Of a stretch of 64,000 nt of DNA, positions 51,002 to 59,492 are shown in pieces (the first letter of the stretch is position 1; the number at the start of each line of letters is the position of its first letter). The notes under the pieces were generated by a model that was not told where the DNA came from, searched no databases, and worked only from the letters and a program-made list of their open reading frames with translations. A program made the position numbers and the translations under genes. Origin of the DNA: Sphingorhabdus profundilacus (lineage in GTDB: Bacteria > Pseudomonadota > Alphaproteobacteria > Sphingomonadales > Sphingomonadaceae); contig NZ_SDWJ01000001.1 in NCBI RefSeq assembly GCF_009769755.1, positions 558,001-622,000 on the forward strand, read 5' to 3'.

Positions 51002-51565
51002 ATGGCATTATCCATGCGTTTGTCACGCGGCGGTTCCAAGAAGCGCCCTTATTACAAAATCGTCGTAGCCGACGCCCGCGCACCTCGCGACGGCAAGTTC
51101 ATTGAACGGATCGGCAGCTACAACCCGCAACTTCCCAAGGACAGTGCGGAGCGCATGATCCTTGACGCCGAACGCGCTAAGCATTGGCTGGCCGCAGGCG
51201 CGCAGCCTTCGGACCGCGTTGCCCGTTTCCTTGACCTTGCAGGTGTCAAGGAACGTAAGGTAAAGACCAACCCAAACAAGGGTGAGCCTGGCCAGAAAGC
51301 CAAGGATCGCGCTGAAGATAAGGCGACCAAGGCAGCTGAAGCGGCCGAAGCCGCTGCTGTTGCTGCCGCTGCGCCTGCACCTGAGCCAGAGCCTGAAGTT
51401 GTAGAAGAAGCCCCTGCTGCAGAAGAAGCGGCCCCGGCTGAAGCGGTTGCTGAAGAAGCTGCACCCGCAGCCGAAGAAGCACCTGCCGCTGAAGAAGTTG
51501 CACCTGCGGCTGAAGAAGCTGCACCTGCAGCCGAAGAAGCTCCGCAAGAAAAGGCAGAAGGCTAA
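51002..51565 (+). CDS. rpsP: Ribosomal protein S16 with long Ala/Glu-rich tail
   Basis: Residues 1-80 are a standard S16 ([59 protein letters not shown]). After a basic linker ([20 protein letters not shown]) there is an extension of about 85 residues composed of Ala, Glu and Pro, with repeats [13 protein letters not shown]. Total 187 residues against 80-90 usually. AGAAAGGTGAG is the ribosome site region. The TAA overlaps an ATG in the next frame (TAATG). Confidence 0.95.
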   Translation: MALSMRLSRGGSKKRPYYKIVVADARAPRDGKFIERIGSYNPQLPKDSAERMILDAERAKHWLAAGAQPSDRVARFLDLAGVKERKVKTNPNKGEPGQKAKDRAEDKATKAAEAAEAAAVAAAAPAPEPEPEVVEEAPAAEEAAPAEAVAEEAAPAAEEAPAAEEVAPAAEEAAPAAEEAPQEKAEG

Positions 51566-51570
51566 TGCCT

Positions 51571-51658
51571 TCTCCCCTCCCGCCTGCGGGAGGGGGCGGG
51601 GGAGGGTCAGTCTCGTCACGGCACTCACCCCCCCCTAACTCTTCCCGCAAGCGGGAAG
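51571..51658. repeat. Palindromic repeat family A at the rpsP/rimM junction
   Basis: A three-hairpin copy of the repeat at 43001. Hairpin 1 is ccctcccgc-ct-gcgggaggg (51575-51594), continuing into gcgggggagggt; hairpin 2 is cttcccgc-aa-gcgggaag (51641-51658). It sits exactly between the S16 stop and the conserved start of RimM, and supplies both a structure in the mRNA and, at its end, the ribosome site GGGAAGG for rimM. Confidence 0.8.
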
Positions 51659-51663
51659 GGGAC

Positions 51664-52143
51664 TTGGCCGTTACCACCGTTACGCTGGCCGCTATTTCTG
51701 GCGCGCATGGCGTGACGGGTGAGGTGCGGCTGAAGCTGTTTGCAGACAGCATCGACAGCCTCAAACAGCATAAAAGCTTCAATGACGGCGCCTTGACGGT
51801 CAAGTCATTGCGCCCCACCAAAGACGGCGCCATCGCCCGCTTTGCCGAAATCAACGATCGAAACGCCGCGGAAAAGTTGCGGAGCACCGTCCTGACTGTC
51901 CCGCGGGAGGCGCTACCTTCTTTAGGCGAAGGTGAATATTATTATAGCGACCTGCTCGGGCTGCCGTGCGTGTCCACCGATGGGACGGATCTTGGCACTT
52001 GCATTGCCGTCGAAAATTTCGGCGCGAGCGATGTGTTAGAAATCCAACGCCCCGACGGGAAGAAATTCATGGTTCCAATGACCGCCGATGCCGTCCCTGA
52101 ATGGGGTGAGCGCATCTTGATTGACGCGGATTTTGTAATATAG
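51664..52143 (+). CDS. rimM: Ribosome maturation factor RimM
   Basis: Assembly factor for the 30S head that binds S19. The conserved N-terminal motif VTLAAISGAHGVTGEVRLKL and the C-terminal PRC-barrel (YYYSDLLGLPCVSTDGTDLG, IQRPDGKKFMVPMTADAVPE) are seen. The TTG at 51664, behind GGGAAGG, gives 159 residues and matches the usual start. The alternative is ATG at 51565 overlapping the rpsP stop; that would add 33 residues encoded by the palindromic repeat (Pro/Gly/Ser-rich). Which is used is open. Confidence 0.88.
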   Translation: MAVTTVTLAAISGAHGVTGEVRLKLFADSIDSLKQHKSFNDGALTVKSLRPTKDGAIARFAEINDRNAAEKLRSTVLTVPREALPSLGEGEYYYSDLLGLPCVSTDGTDLGTCIAVENFGASDVLEIQRPDGKKFMVPMTADAVPEWGERILIDADFVI

Positions 52144-52163
52144 TATATACATTGTGTATATAC
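52143..52163. promoter_or_regulatory. VapBC operator/promoter palindrome
   Basis: Perfect inverted repeat gtatataca-ttg-tgtatatac lying 12 bases before the vapB start and beginning on the last base of the rimM stop codon. VapBC complexes bind such dyads to repress their own operon. It may also overlap a -10 element (tatata). Confidence 0.7.
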
Positions 52164-52174
52164 GGAGAGCCTTC

Positions 52175-52444
52175 ATGGGTACTGAATATTCCGCGAAAAG
52201 TTTTAAGTCGGGCAACTCGGTGGCTATCAGGATGCCTGCTGCGTTAGGCGTCGAACCAGACCGTGAATGGACAATAACGGAGGATGACGGCGAACTGCAT
52301 ATTCGCGCTAAAGTGCCTGCAAAAAAGAAAATCAATGTAGATAAATTCTGGGGCAAGGCAAAAGGTCTGCGTGTGCCAGAGCGGCGCGACTTTGATGAAC
52401 GCCCAAGCACGATTGCAGCGCGAATGGCAAAAGAGGCAGAGTGA
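52175..52444 (+). CDS. vapB: VapB-type antitoxin (AbrB/MazE fold)
   Basis: An 89-residue AbrB-like protein from ATG 52175 with GGAGAG upstream. The DNA-binding swapped-hairpin is AKSFKSGNSVAIRMPAALGV with EWTITEDDGELHIRAK; the C-terminal tail (FDERPSTIAARMAKEAE) would wrap the toxin. An in-frame GTG at 52154 falls inside the operator. The stop overlaps vapC as GTGA. Confidence 0.85.
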   Translation: MGTEYSAKSFKSGNSVAIRMPAALGVEPDREWTITEDDGELHIRAKVPAKKKINVDKFWGKAKGLRVPERRDFDERPSTIAARMAKEAE

Positions 52445-52818
52445 TCCGCTTCCTTCTCGATACAGATTGTTCTATCTATGCAATGCTTGGTACGTACCCC
52501 GAGTTACGTTTGCGCCTAGCAGAGTGTAACGTCGGTGAAGTAGCAATTTCGGCGATAAGTTTTGCAGAGATTATAATGGGCGAAAATCTCGGATATCCGC
52601 CGGATCGTGAGGTTATAGACGATTTTTTGAGCGTCGTGCAGATTATTCCATTTGATGAAGCCGCAGCTCGAGCATACGCGAACTTGCCGTTTAAACGTGC
52701 CCGCTTTGATCGGCTGCTGGCGGCCCATGCGCTTAGCATCGGGGCTACAGTCATTTCAAATAACGAAAAAGACTTCGCCGATGTGCCGGGGTTGAAGGTT
52801 GAGAATTGGACGGTTTGA
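52441..52818 (+). CDS. vapC: VapC-type PIN-domain ribonuclease toxin
   Basis: A PIN toxin of 125 residues from GTG 52441. Acidic site: LLDTDCSIY (Asp 7), SFAEIIMGE (Glu about 43), RFDRLLAAHAL (Asp about 90) and NNEKDFADVPGLKVENW near the end. The usual DTN is DTD here. Members cleave tRNA or rRNA. It is tightly coupled to vapB. The base composition is lower in GC than rimM and trmD around it, consistent with insertion. Confidence 0.87.
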   Translation: MIRFLLDTDCSIYAMLGTYPELRLRLAECNVGEVAISAISFAEIIMGENLGYPPDREVIDDFLSVVQIIPFDEAAARAYANLPFKRARFDRLLAAHALSIGATVISNNEKDFADVPGLKVENWTV

Positions 52819-52822
52819 AGCT

Positions 52823-53101
52823 GTGAAGGACATTATTTTCTTTGCAGCAGGCTTAGCGTTTACAGTTGCTTTACCCACAGTTATTACTTGGACACTCGCA
52901 TTCTTTGGAATCGGTGGTGATGGCAGGCGAAGAAAGCGCGTAGCGCTTTCGGCGGTATTGGGAATGTCGCTAGTAATCATAGGAAACATGACAGGCGGCT
53001 ATTCTTGGCAAGATTTGGTGGGCAACTGCATTGCTGCTGGAACTTTGGTTTTTGTGCTATTGGTAGGCCTTGAGGTTGTTTTCGGTTGGTCGCGTAAATG
53101 A
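52823..53101 (+). CDS. Small membrane protein of unknown family
   Basis: About 92 residues from a GTG at 52823, with three hydrophobic segments ([57 protein letters not shown]) around a basic loop (GDGRRRKR). A TTG at 52799 would overlap vapC. The stop overlaps the trmD start as ATGA. Low-GC codon use like vapBC suggests it arrived with that module. No function can be given. Confidence 0.5.
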   Translation: MKDIIFFAAGLAFTVALPTVITWTLAFFGIGGDGRRRKRVALSAVLGMSLVIIGNMTGGYSWQDLVGNCIAAGTLVFVLLVGLEVVFGWSRK

Positions 53102-53937
53102 CATTCCAAACCCAAATCCTCACCCTCTACCCAGATATGTTCCCCGGTCCGCTGGGCATTTCGCTGGCGGGGCGTGCGTTGGAGGAGGGGAAATGGACCT
53201 GTTCGCCCATCCACATACGCGACTTTGCGACCGACAAGCACCGCACCGTTGACGACACCCCTGCAGGCGGCGGGGCAGGGATGGTTCTGCGGGCGGATAT
53301 TCTCTCGGCCGCGGTTGAATATGCCCAAAAAGAAATGGCCAAGAACTTAGAAAAAATCCGTTCGCCTCGAGCGAAGTCGAGAGGCCTTTCGGCCACGCAT
53401 GGTGTCTCGACTTCGCTCAACACGAACGGAAATGGAGGTGTGGCCCCTATACTTGCCATGACCCCGCGCGGCGCACCTATCACCCAATCCCGCATCCGAG
53501 AACTCGCCTCTGGCCCCGGCGTCACCATAATCTGCGGGCGTTTCGAGGGTTTCGATGAACGTCTTTTCGACGCCCACCCCGAAATCGAACAGGTCAGCAT
53601 GGGCGATATCGTCCTGTCCGGCGGAGAAATTGGGGCTTTGATGCTGTTAGATGCTTGCATTCGGCTGCTTCCCGGCGTAATGGGCGCGACTTCCAGCGGT
53701 GATGAAGAGTCCTTTGAACAAGGATTGCTTGAATATCCGCACTATACCCGACCCAATGATTGGGAAGGGCGGATGATCCCTGAAGTGTTGCGATCGGGGG
53801 ATCATGCGAAAATCGCCGCCTGGCGGAAACAAAGGGCGGAGGATGACACCCGGTTACGCAGACCGGACCTTTGGGGGCGTTACAAGGACGCCCGGGTTCG
53901 GCCTGCCTCTGACGTGCAACAGAAGAATAAGGATTAA
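53098..53937 (+). CDS. trmD: tRNA (guanine-N1-)-methyltransferase TrmD with in-frame insertion
   Basis: Makes m1G37 in tRNA. Trefoil-knot SPOUT features are complete: [84 protein letters not shown]. Between the first part and [10 protein letters not shown], residues about 87-111 are encoded by a 72-base palindromic element, giving [19 protein letters not shown] and onward. Without it the protein would be 255 residues, the standard length. The insert falls in the loop before a knot strand. ATG 53098 overlaps the preceding stop. Confidence 0.93.
   Translation: MTFQTQILTLYPDMFPGPLGISLAGRALEEGKWTCSPIHIRDFATDKHRTVDDTPAGGGAGMVLRADILSAAVEYAQKEMAKNLEKIRSPRAKSRGLSATHGVSTSLNTNGNGGVAPILAMTPRGAPITQSRIRELASGPGVTIICGRFEGFDERLFDAHPEIEQVSMGDIVLSGGEIGALMLLDACIRLLPGVMGATSSGDEESFEQGLLEYPHYTRPNDWEGRMIPEVLRSGDHAKIAAWRKQRAEDDTRLRRPDLWGRYKDARVRPASDVQQKNKD
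53358..53429. repeat. 72-nt palindromic element inside trmD (family B)
   Basis: Inverted arms of 25 bases, 53358-53382 and 53405-53429, match at 21 of 25 positions; ends are ccgttcg...cgaacgg and both arms contain gagcgaagtcgaga or its complement. An inner ggcc-tttc-ggcc hairpin is in the middle. The length is exactly 24 codons, so the reading frame is kept. Confidence 0.85.
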
Positions 53938-53944
53938 ATGGGGC

Positions 53945-54337
53945 ATGAACCTCATCCAGACATTAGAAGCCGAAGCCATTGCGGCATTGGCAGCAACCAA
54001 GACCATCCCGGCCTTCCGCGCTGGTGACACCATCAAGGTCGGCGTGAAGGTTATCGAAGGTGACCGCACGCGTATCCAGAATTACGAAGGCGTGTGCATC
54101 GCGCGTTCGAACAAGGGCATGGGCTCCAACTTTACCGTTCGCAAAATGTCGTTCGGCGAAGGCGTTGAGCGCGTATTTCCTTTGTACAGCCCGAATATCG
54201 ACAGCATCGAAGTTGTCCGTCGCGGCGTCGTGCGTCGTGCTAAGCTGTATTATCTGCGCGGTTTGACCGGTAAGAAGGCACGTATTGCCGAGCGCCGCGA
54301 CCCGCGCCCTATTAAGACCACCGAGGCTGCTGAATAA
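53945..54337 (+). CDS. rplS: Ribosomal protein L19
   Basis: Standard L19 of 130 residues: [99 protein letters not shown]. The ATG at 53945 is 7 bases after the trmD stop; a longer in-frame start is inside trmD. Last gene of the operon, followed by a strong terminator. Confidence 0.96.
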   Translation: MNLIQTLEAEAIAALAATKTIPAFRAGDTIKVGVKVIEGDRTRIQNYEGVCIARSNKGMGSNFTVRKMSFGEGVERVFPLYSPNIDSIEVVRRGVVRRAKLYYLRGLTGKKARIAERRDPRPIKTTEAAE

Positions 54338-54371
54338 GCAGGGGCTCCGCGGCGTTCTTAAACCGAACATG

Positions 54372-54406
54372 AAAGGCCGGGCTCCCACAAAGAGCCCGGC
54401 CTTTTT
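54372..54406 (+). terminator. Rho-independent terminator after rplS
   Basis: A 13-bp stem aaaggccgggctc / gagcccggccttt with 7-base loop, ending in a T run (tttttcttt). It closes the rpsP-rplS operon 34 bases after the L19 stop. Confidence 0.93.
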
Positions 54407-54438
54407 CTTTGTCCAAACCAAATCTGAGGAAAATTCAC

Positions 54439-55464
54439 ATGGGTTATCGTATCGTAGTTGCGGGCGCGACGGGCAATGTTGGCCGCGAAGTCGTCAACAT
54501 CCTTGCCGAGCGCGAATTCCCCGCTGACGAAGTCGCCGTACTGGCATCTTCACGCAGCCAGGGCATAGAAATCGAATATGGCGACACCGGCAAAATGCTG
54601 AAGGTCCAGAATATCGAGAATTTCGACTGGGCCGGTTGGGACATGGCGATTTTCGCGATCGGTTCCGATGCGACCAAGAAATTCGCGCCCATTGCGGCGG
54701 CGGCTGGATGCGTTGTAATCGACAACAGCTCGCTTCACCGGATGGACCCGGACATTCCCCTGATCGTGCCGGAAGTGAACCCGGACGCGATTGACGGGTA
54801 CAAGCGCAAGAATATCATCGCCAACCCCAATTGCTCGACCGCGCAGCTTGTGGTCGCGCTGAAGCCTTTGCACGATTATGCGAACATCACCCGCGTGGTG
54901 GTATCGACCTATCAGTCGGTGTCCGGTGCGGGCAAGGAAGGCATGGACGAACTGTTCGAACAGAGCCGCAACATCTTTGTCGGCGACAGCGCAGAGCCGA
55001 AGAAATTCACCAAGCAGATAGCGTTCAACGTCATCCCGCACATCGATAGCTTCCTGGAAGACGGCTATACCAAGGAAGAATGGAAGATGATGGTCGAGGT
55101 CAAGAAGATCCTCGATCCGAAGATCAAGCTGACTGCCACCTGCGTCCGAGTGCCTGTCTTTGTTGGCCATAGCGAAGCTGTGAACATCGAATATGATCGT
55201 GAAATGTCGGCAGCCAAGGCAAAGTCGATCCTGCGCGAAGCGCCGGGCATCATGCTGGTCGATAAGCAGGAAGATGGCGGCTATGCCACACCAATCGAAG
55301 CCGCTGGCGACGATGCAACCTATATCAGCCGCGTGCGCGAAGACCCCACCGTCGATAACGGACTTGCCTTCTGGTGCGTGTCCGATAACCTTCGCAAGGG
55401 GGCGGCCTTGAATGCCGTGCAGATCGCCGAACTGTTGGGACGGCGGCATTTGAAGAAGGGGTAA
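54439..55464 (+). CDS. asd: Aspartate-semialdehyde dehydrogenase
   Basis: Reduces aspartyl phosphate to the semialdehyde for lysine, threonine, methionine and DAP. NADP-binding GATGNVGREVVNILAEREFP, the catalytic Cys in IANPNCSTAQLV (residue about 132), VVSTYQSVSGAGKEGMDELF and CVRVPVFVGHSEAVNIEYDR with the active-site His. 341 residues, normal. ATG 54439 has GAGGA 8 bases before it. Confidence 0.95.
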   Translation: MGYRIVVAGATGNVGREVVNILAEREFPADEVAVLASSRSQGIEIEYGDTGKMLKVQNIENFDWAGWDMAIFAIGSDATKKFAPIAAAAGCVVIDNSSLHRMDPDIPLIVPEVNPDAIDGYKRKNIIANPNCSTAQLVVALKPLHDYANITRVVVSTYQSVSGAGKEGMDELFEQSRNIFVGDSAEPKKFTKQIAFNVIPHIDSFLEDGYTKEEWKMMVEVKKILDPKIKLTATCVRVPVFVGHSEAVNIEYDREMSAAKAKSILREAPGIMLVDKQEDGGYATPIEAAGDDATYISRVREDPTVDNGLAFWCVSDNLRKGAALNAVQIAELLGRRHLKKG

Positions 55465-55479
55465 TTCCGGTCATCGTGC

Positions 55480-56262
55480 ATGTTTGACTATAGCCATGCC
55501 ATCGTCCGAAGCCCCGCTGCGTCCGTCGTGGCAGGGCTGCGGGCAGAGGATGGGCCGGACCCCGATTTTGAAGCGCTCTGCGCCGAACATGCGGCCTATG
55601 TCCGCACGCTGGAGGGACTCGGGCTGCATGTGACGCAGCTTGCGGCGTCGGAAGAGTTTCCGGATTCCATCTTCGTGGAGGACCCCGCGCTGGTCTTTGG
55701 CGAAGGGGCGATTGTACTCAACCTGGCGGCACCGAGCCGGGCAGGGGAGTCTGCGTTGTTGGCGCCTGTCCTCGAAGATCGGTTTGAAAAGGTCCTGCAC
55801 ATGCAGGGGCCGGGCCATGCCGACGGCGGGGATATTTTGGTTGTGCGGGATCGTGTTCTGATCGGCCTTTCCAACCGCACGGATCGTGCAGGCGCGGAGG
55901 AGCTGATTTCGCTTTTGGCGCGTCTGGGCAAAAAGGGCGAGATTGCTGAAACGCCGCCCGGCATTCTGCATTTCAAAACAGGCTGCAGCCTGATTGATGA
56001 AGAGACGGTATTTGCCCTCGCACCCATGGTGAATTCGCCTGCTTTTGCGGGCATGCGTGTGGTTGAGGTCCCGGAGGGCGAAGAAAAGGCTGCAAACAAG
56101 CTGCGTATCCGGGACAGCATTTTGATGGGTGCCGAGTTTCATAAAAGCCGCACCATCGTGGAATCCTTTGGCATCCCGACCATCGGCTTGAGTGTCGAGC
56201 AGATCAGCCGCATCGATGCAGGGCTATCGTGCATGTCTTTGCGCTGGAGAGAGAAAATATGA
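55480..56262 (+). CDS. Dimethylargininase (DDAH)-like amidinotransferase-fold hydrolase
   Basis: A guanidine-modifying enzyme of 260 residues. The pentein fold carries DSIFVEDPALVF (Glu/Asp pair about 67-68), GHADGGDILVVRDRVLIGLS (113 onward), His 164 in GILHFKTGCSLID, and a nucleophile Cys about 251 in DAGLSCMSLRW. These give the Cys-His-Glu set of DDAH, which makes citrulline and methylamines; arginine deiminase-like activity is an alternative. It begins 15 bases after asd and overlaps the next gene. Confidence 0.85.
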   Translation: MFDYSHAIVRSPAASVVAGLRAEDGPDPDFEALCAEHAAYVRTLEGLGLHVTQLAASEEFPDSIFVEDPALVFGEGAIVLNLAAPSRAGESALLAPVLEDRFEKVLHMQGPGHADGGDILVVRDRVLIGLSNRTDRAGAEELISLLARLGKKGEIAETPPGILHFKTGCSLIDEETVFALAPMVNSPAFAGMRVVEVPEGEEKAANKLRIRDSILMGAEFHKSRTIVESFGIPTIGLSVEQISRIDAGLSCMSLRWREKI

Positions 56263-56918
56263 CAATGACCGCCGACCTGTTCTGGTCGTTCCGCAGCCCT
56301 TACAGCTACCTCGCCACGCGGCGCTATCGTGCCCTGACCGAGGAATATGACCTGGCCGTCAATCTTCGCCCGGTCTATCCGCTGGCGATCCGGGAACCGG
56401 CCTTTTTTGAACGCAGCCATCCCAACTGGCTGCGCTACACCTTTACCGACATGTTCCGCGTGGCGCAGTTCCACGGCATTCCCTTTGGCCCGCCACGGCC
56501 CGATCCCATCGTCCAGAACGTGATCACGCGGCAGATCGCGGACGAACAACCCTATATCTTCCGCCTCACACGCCTGGGTCAGGCCGCTGCACGTCGGGGG
56601 CAGAGCCTGGCCTTTTGTGACGAGGTGTCGCGGTTGATCTGGGGCGGCGCGGAGAATTGGCATGAGGGCGATCATCTGGCAGGCGCGGCGACGCGCGCTG
56701 GCCTCGACCTCGCGGAACTGGATACCGAAGCCGAGCGGGATGCCGAGGCGTTAGACGCAGAAATCGCCGCCAATCAGGCAGCGCTCGAAGCCGCCGGTCA
56801 TTGGGGCGTACCTACTTTGGTGTTCGATGGCGAACCGTTTTTCGGTCAGGACCGTATCGATATGGCGGTCTGGCGGATGCAGCAAAAGGGTCTGACGCCC
56901 CGCGAAAATCCAGCCTAG
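56259..56918 (+). CDS. DsbA-fold 2-hydroxychromene-2-carboxylate isomerase family protein
   Basis: Thioredoxin-fold (GST-kappa-like) protein of about 219 residues. The N-terminal WSFRSPYSYLATRR has the S-x-x-S-P-Y-S pattern of HCCA isomerases in place of CxxC, and WGVPTLVFDGEPFFGQDRID is the cis-Pro end. The family works with glutathione, in naphthalene or related aromatic breakdown, but no catabolic genes are nearby, so the substrate is unknown. ATG 56259 follows GGAGAGAG and overlaps the previous stop; the gene converges on the efflux operon with a 4-base overlap. Confidence 0.85.
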   Translation: MTMTADLFWSFRSPYSYLATRRYRALTEEYDLAVNLRPVYPLAIREPAFFERSHPNWLRYTFTDMFRVAQFHGIPFGPPRPDPIVQNVITRQIADEQPYIFRLTRLGQAAARRGQSLAFCDEVSRLIWGGAENWHEGDHLAGAATRAGLDLAELDTEAERDAEALDAEIAANQAALEAAGHWGVPTLVFDGEPFFGQDRIDMAVWRMQQKGLTPRENPA

Positions 56919-58471
56919 TCCGCCATTGCCGGTTGCGGTCCGACCGCTGGTTTCCCGGGTTTGAGCAGAAAGATAAGCGGGCTAATCGCTATCAGCAGGA
57001 ACATCATCAGCTTGAAGTCATCCAGATAGGCGATCATCGTCGCCTGCCGGTTAATCTCCAGGTTAATCAATTGCAGCCCCGCTTCACCCAATGAACCCAG
57101 ACGGTCTGTAGTCGACAAATCAAGCGTCGGGATGGAAGTCGCGGTAACATGGCCAGCCAGATCCGCATGGCTTGTCTGTATGTTGCGCGCCAGCATCGTT
57201 GTCATGATGGAAATGCCGAAGCTGCCACCCAGGCTGCGGAACAGATAGAGCAGCGCCGATCCATCGGTACGCAGACGCATCGGTAGCGTGGAAAAAGCAA
57301 CGCCATTGAGCGGGATAAACACAAAGCCCATGCCAAAGCCCTGGAACAGGCCGGTGTAGACAATCAGATGCCAGTCCATATTCAGGGACCATTGGGTCAT
57401 CACCCACATCGACACCGCGGTCATGACAAAACCACTGAAGATGATAATCCGTGGGTCGATCTTTCCGGTGAGGCGCGATGCGATAAACATTGCAAGCAGG
57501 ATCCCGACCCCGCGCGGGGCGAGCAAAACGCCCGTGTCGTAAACGCTGTAGCCGTAGAGATTTTGCAGCATCGGCGGAAGCAGGGCAAAGATTCCGAACA
57601 TCATCATCCCCACCAGCAACATCATATTGAGCGAGATGAAAAAGTTGCGGTCGGTTACGAGCAGGCGTTCGAACATTGGCCGGTGGGTCGTTAGCTGATG
57701 CACCATGAACATCCACAGCGCAGCCACAACAACCAGCAGCTCGACAATGATTTCCCAGCTTTGCAGCCAGTCTTCCTGTTGGCCTCGGTCAAGCAGAAGC
57801 TGGAGAGTTGCCAGACCGATTGCCAACATTGCAAAGCCGAAACGGTCGAGTTCGCGCCGCACAATGGGGCGCGAAGGCAGCAGCCACCATAAAAGCGCCA
57901 AGGTTGGAATTCCGATGGGCAGATTGATATAAAACACCCAGCGCCAGTTATAGCTTTCGGTCAACCAACCACCAATCATGGGCCCCAATATCGGCGCGAT
58001 CATGATACCCATGCCCCATATCGCCATCGCGCGGGGTGCCTCGGACGGTTTGTTGATGTCTAGCATGATCGTTTGCGACAGCGGACCGATAAAGGCAGCG
58101 CAAATCCCCTGAAGAATGCGGAAGGCAACCATTTCGGACAGGCTGGTCGCAATGCCGCACAACATGGATGCCAGAATGAATCCGGCCACTGCCCCCAAAA
58201 ACAGTTTTCGGCTGCCAATGCGGTCGGCGAGCCAGCCGGTAATCGGCATGGCGACGGCACTGGCGACGATATAGCTGGTGAGGACCCAAGTGATGGTGTC
58301 CATTGTCGCGCCAAGGCTGGTCTGCATGTGCGGAATGGCGACATTGGCGATTGTTGAATCGAGTATCTGTATAATCGTCGCGCCCATGACCGCGAGCGTC
58401 AGAAGGGGTTTATTCGCGACCGGATAAGCCGCGATGTCGCCGGGATTATTGATCGGTGTCGATGCGGACAT
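56915..58471 (-). CDS. emrB: DHA2-family drug efflux transporter, EmrB type
   Basis: A 14-helix MFS transporter of 518 residues. LDSTIANVAIPHMQTSLGAT (motif with D and N in helix 1), GWLADRIGSRKLFLGAVAGF (loop 2-3 signature), ILQGICAAFIGPLSQTIMLD and WRWVFYINLPIGIPTLALLW are diagnostic of EmrB/QacA. It overlaps the emrA gene by 26 bases and forms a marR-emrA-emrB operon. With EmrA and a TolC-like channel it would pump hydrophobic or weak-acid compounds out of the cell. Confidence 0.92.
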   Translation of the reverse strand: MSASTPINNPGDIAAYPVANKPLLTLAVMGATIIQILDSTIANVAIPHMQTSLGATMDTITWVLTSYIVASAVAMPITGWLADRIGSRKLFLGAVAGFILASMLCGIATSLSEMVAFRILQGICAAFIGPLSQTIMLDINKPSEAPRAMAIWGMGIMIAPILGPMIGGWLTESYNWRWVFYINLPIGIPTLALLWWLLPSRPIVRRELDRFGFAMLAIGLATLQLLLDRGQQEDWLQSWEIIVELLVVVAALWMFMVHQLTTHRPMFERLLVTDRNFFISLNMMLLVGMMMFGIFALLPPMLQNLYGYSVYDTGVLLAPRGVGILLAMFIASRLTGKIDPRIIIFSGFVMTAVSMWVMTQWSLNMDWHLIVYTGLFQGFGMGFVFIPLNGVAFSTLPMRLRTDGSALLYLFRSLGGSFGISIMTTMLARNIQTSHADLAGHVTATSIPTLDLSTTDRLGSLGEAGLQLINLEINRQATMIAYLDDFKLMMFLLIAISPLIFLLKPGKPAVGPQPAMAD

Positions 58472-59492
58472 GTGCCGACAGCCCCGCGATCATTTTGCGC
58501 TTTGGTGTGTCGGTAATCCTTATGCGAACCGGCACCCTCTGTGTCACTTTCACCCAGTTGCCATTGGCATTTTGTGCAGGGAGAACGGAAAATTCGGACC
58601 CTGTTCCTGCGCCAATGCTGGAAACCTTGCCGCGCACTTTCAGGTCGGGATAGGCATCAAAGGTGATTTCGGCAGGCTGTCCAACCCGCATTTTGGCAAG
58701 GTCGGTTTCCTTGAAATTGGCTTCGATCCAACTACGGTCGCAGGCGACAATGGTGACGCCGGGCAAACCCTGGACCATCATCTGTCCAACCTGCAACCGG
58801 TCGGCCTGACTGACAACACCAGCAAGGGGTGCGCGCACGACTGTCCGGGAAAGATTGAGCATGGCCTGTTCGCGTTGTGCCTGACCAGCTTTGACAGCCG
58901 GGTTGATTCCGGGCGCTGCGGAACCGGTTGCAAGGGCCGCGCGCGCCTTGGTTGCTTCGGCCTGCGCCGAGGCAACACGGCTTCGCGCATCGGATAATGC
59001 ATGTTCTGCGGCTTGCAAACGGGCGCGGGTCGTAAACCCGTCTTGCATCAGCTTTGACTGCCGCTGATATTCTTTTTCGAAAAAGGCGACATCTTCGCGG
59101 GCGCTGTCAATGTCCACACCGGTCGTCTGGAAATCGGTTTCGAGCGCCGTAACGCGCACTTGCGCGGCGGCGATGCTCGCATCGGCTTGATCGATGGCAA
59201 TGCGATAGGGCTCCGGATCGATCCGGAACAGAAGGTCGCCAGTCTGAACCTTCTGGTTCTCACGCACGGCAACCTCGACTATGCGGCCACCGACTTCGGA
59301 CGAGATCGAAACCTTGTCCTGCTGAACATAGGCATTGTCGGTCGACACATAATGGTCGTTGGCGATGTAATAGCTTACGCCGCCGATGATCAGCAGCAGG
59401 GGTACAGAAATCATGACCGCGATACGTGCAAAGCGGTTTGGCTTTTTGCGGACGCTGGTGTTGATGTCCATTTGGGGATCGGCTTCAGCCAT
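58446..59492 (-). CDS. emrA: Efflux membrane-fusion protein, EmrA type
   Basis: HlyD-like adaptor of 348 residues. Membrane helix IAVMISVPLLLIIGGVSYYI, lipoyl half (GGRIVEVAVRENQKVQTGDL), alpha-helical hairpin (about residues 95-200), second lipoyl half (VRAPLAGVVSQADRLQVGQM) and a barrel with VGQPAEITFDAYPDLKVRGK. AYVQQDKVSISSEV is the EmrA signature. It overlaps the marR stop by 8 bases. Confidence 0.91.
   Translation of the reverse strand: MAEADPQMDINTSVRKKPNRFARIAVMISVPLLLIIGGVSYYIANDHYVSTDNAYVQQDKVSISSEVGGRIVEVAVRENQKVQTGDLLFRIDPEPYRIAIDQADASIAAAQVRVTALETDFQTTGVDIDSAREDVAFFEKEYQRQSKLMQDGFTTRARLQAAEHALSDARSRVASAQAEATKARAALATGSAAPGINPAVKAGQAQREQAMLNLSRTVVRAPLAGVVSQADRLQVGQMMVQGLPGVTIVACDRSWIEANFKETDLAKMRVGQPAEITFDAYPDLKVRGKVSSIGAGTGSEFSVLPAQNANGNWVKVTQRVPVRIRITDTPKRKMIAGLSAHVRIDTDQ

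Noticed and set aside
54550-55449. 299-codon frame antisense to asd
   Set aside because: asd is complete and has its catalytic Cys motif; the antisense frame is a high-GC shadow.
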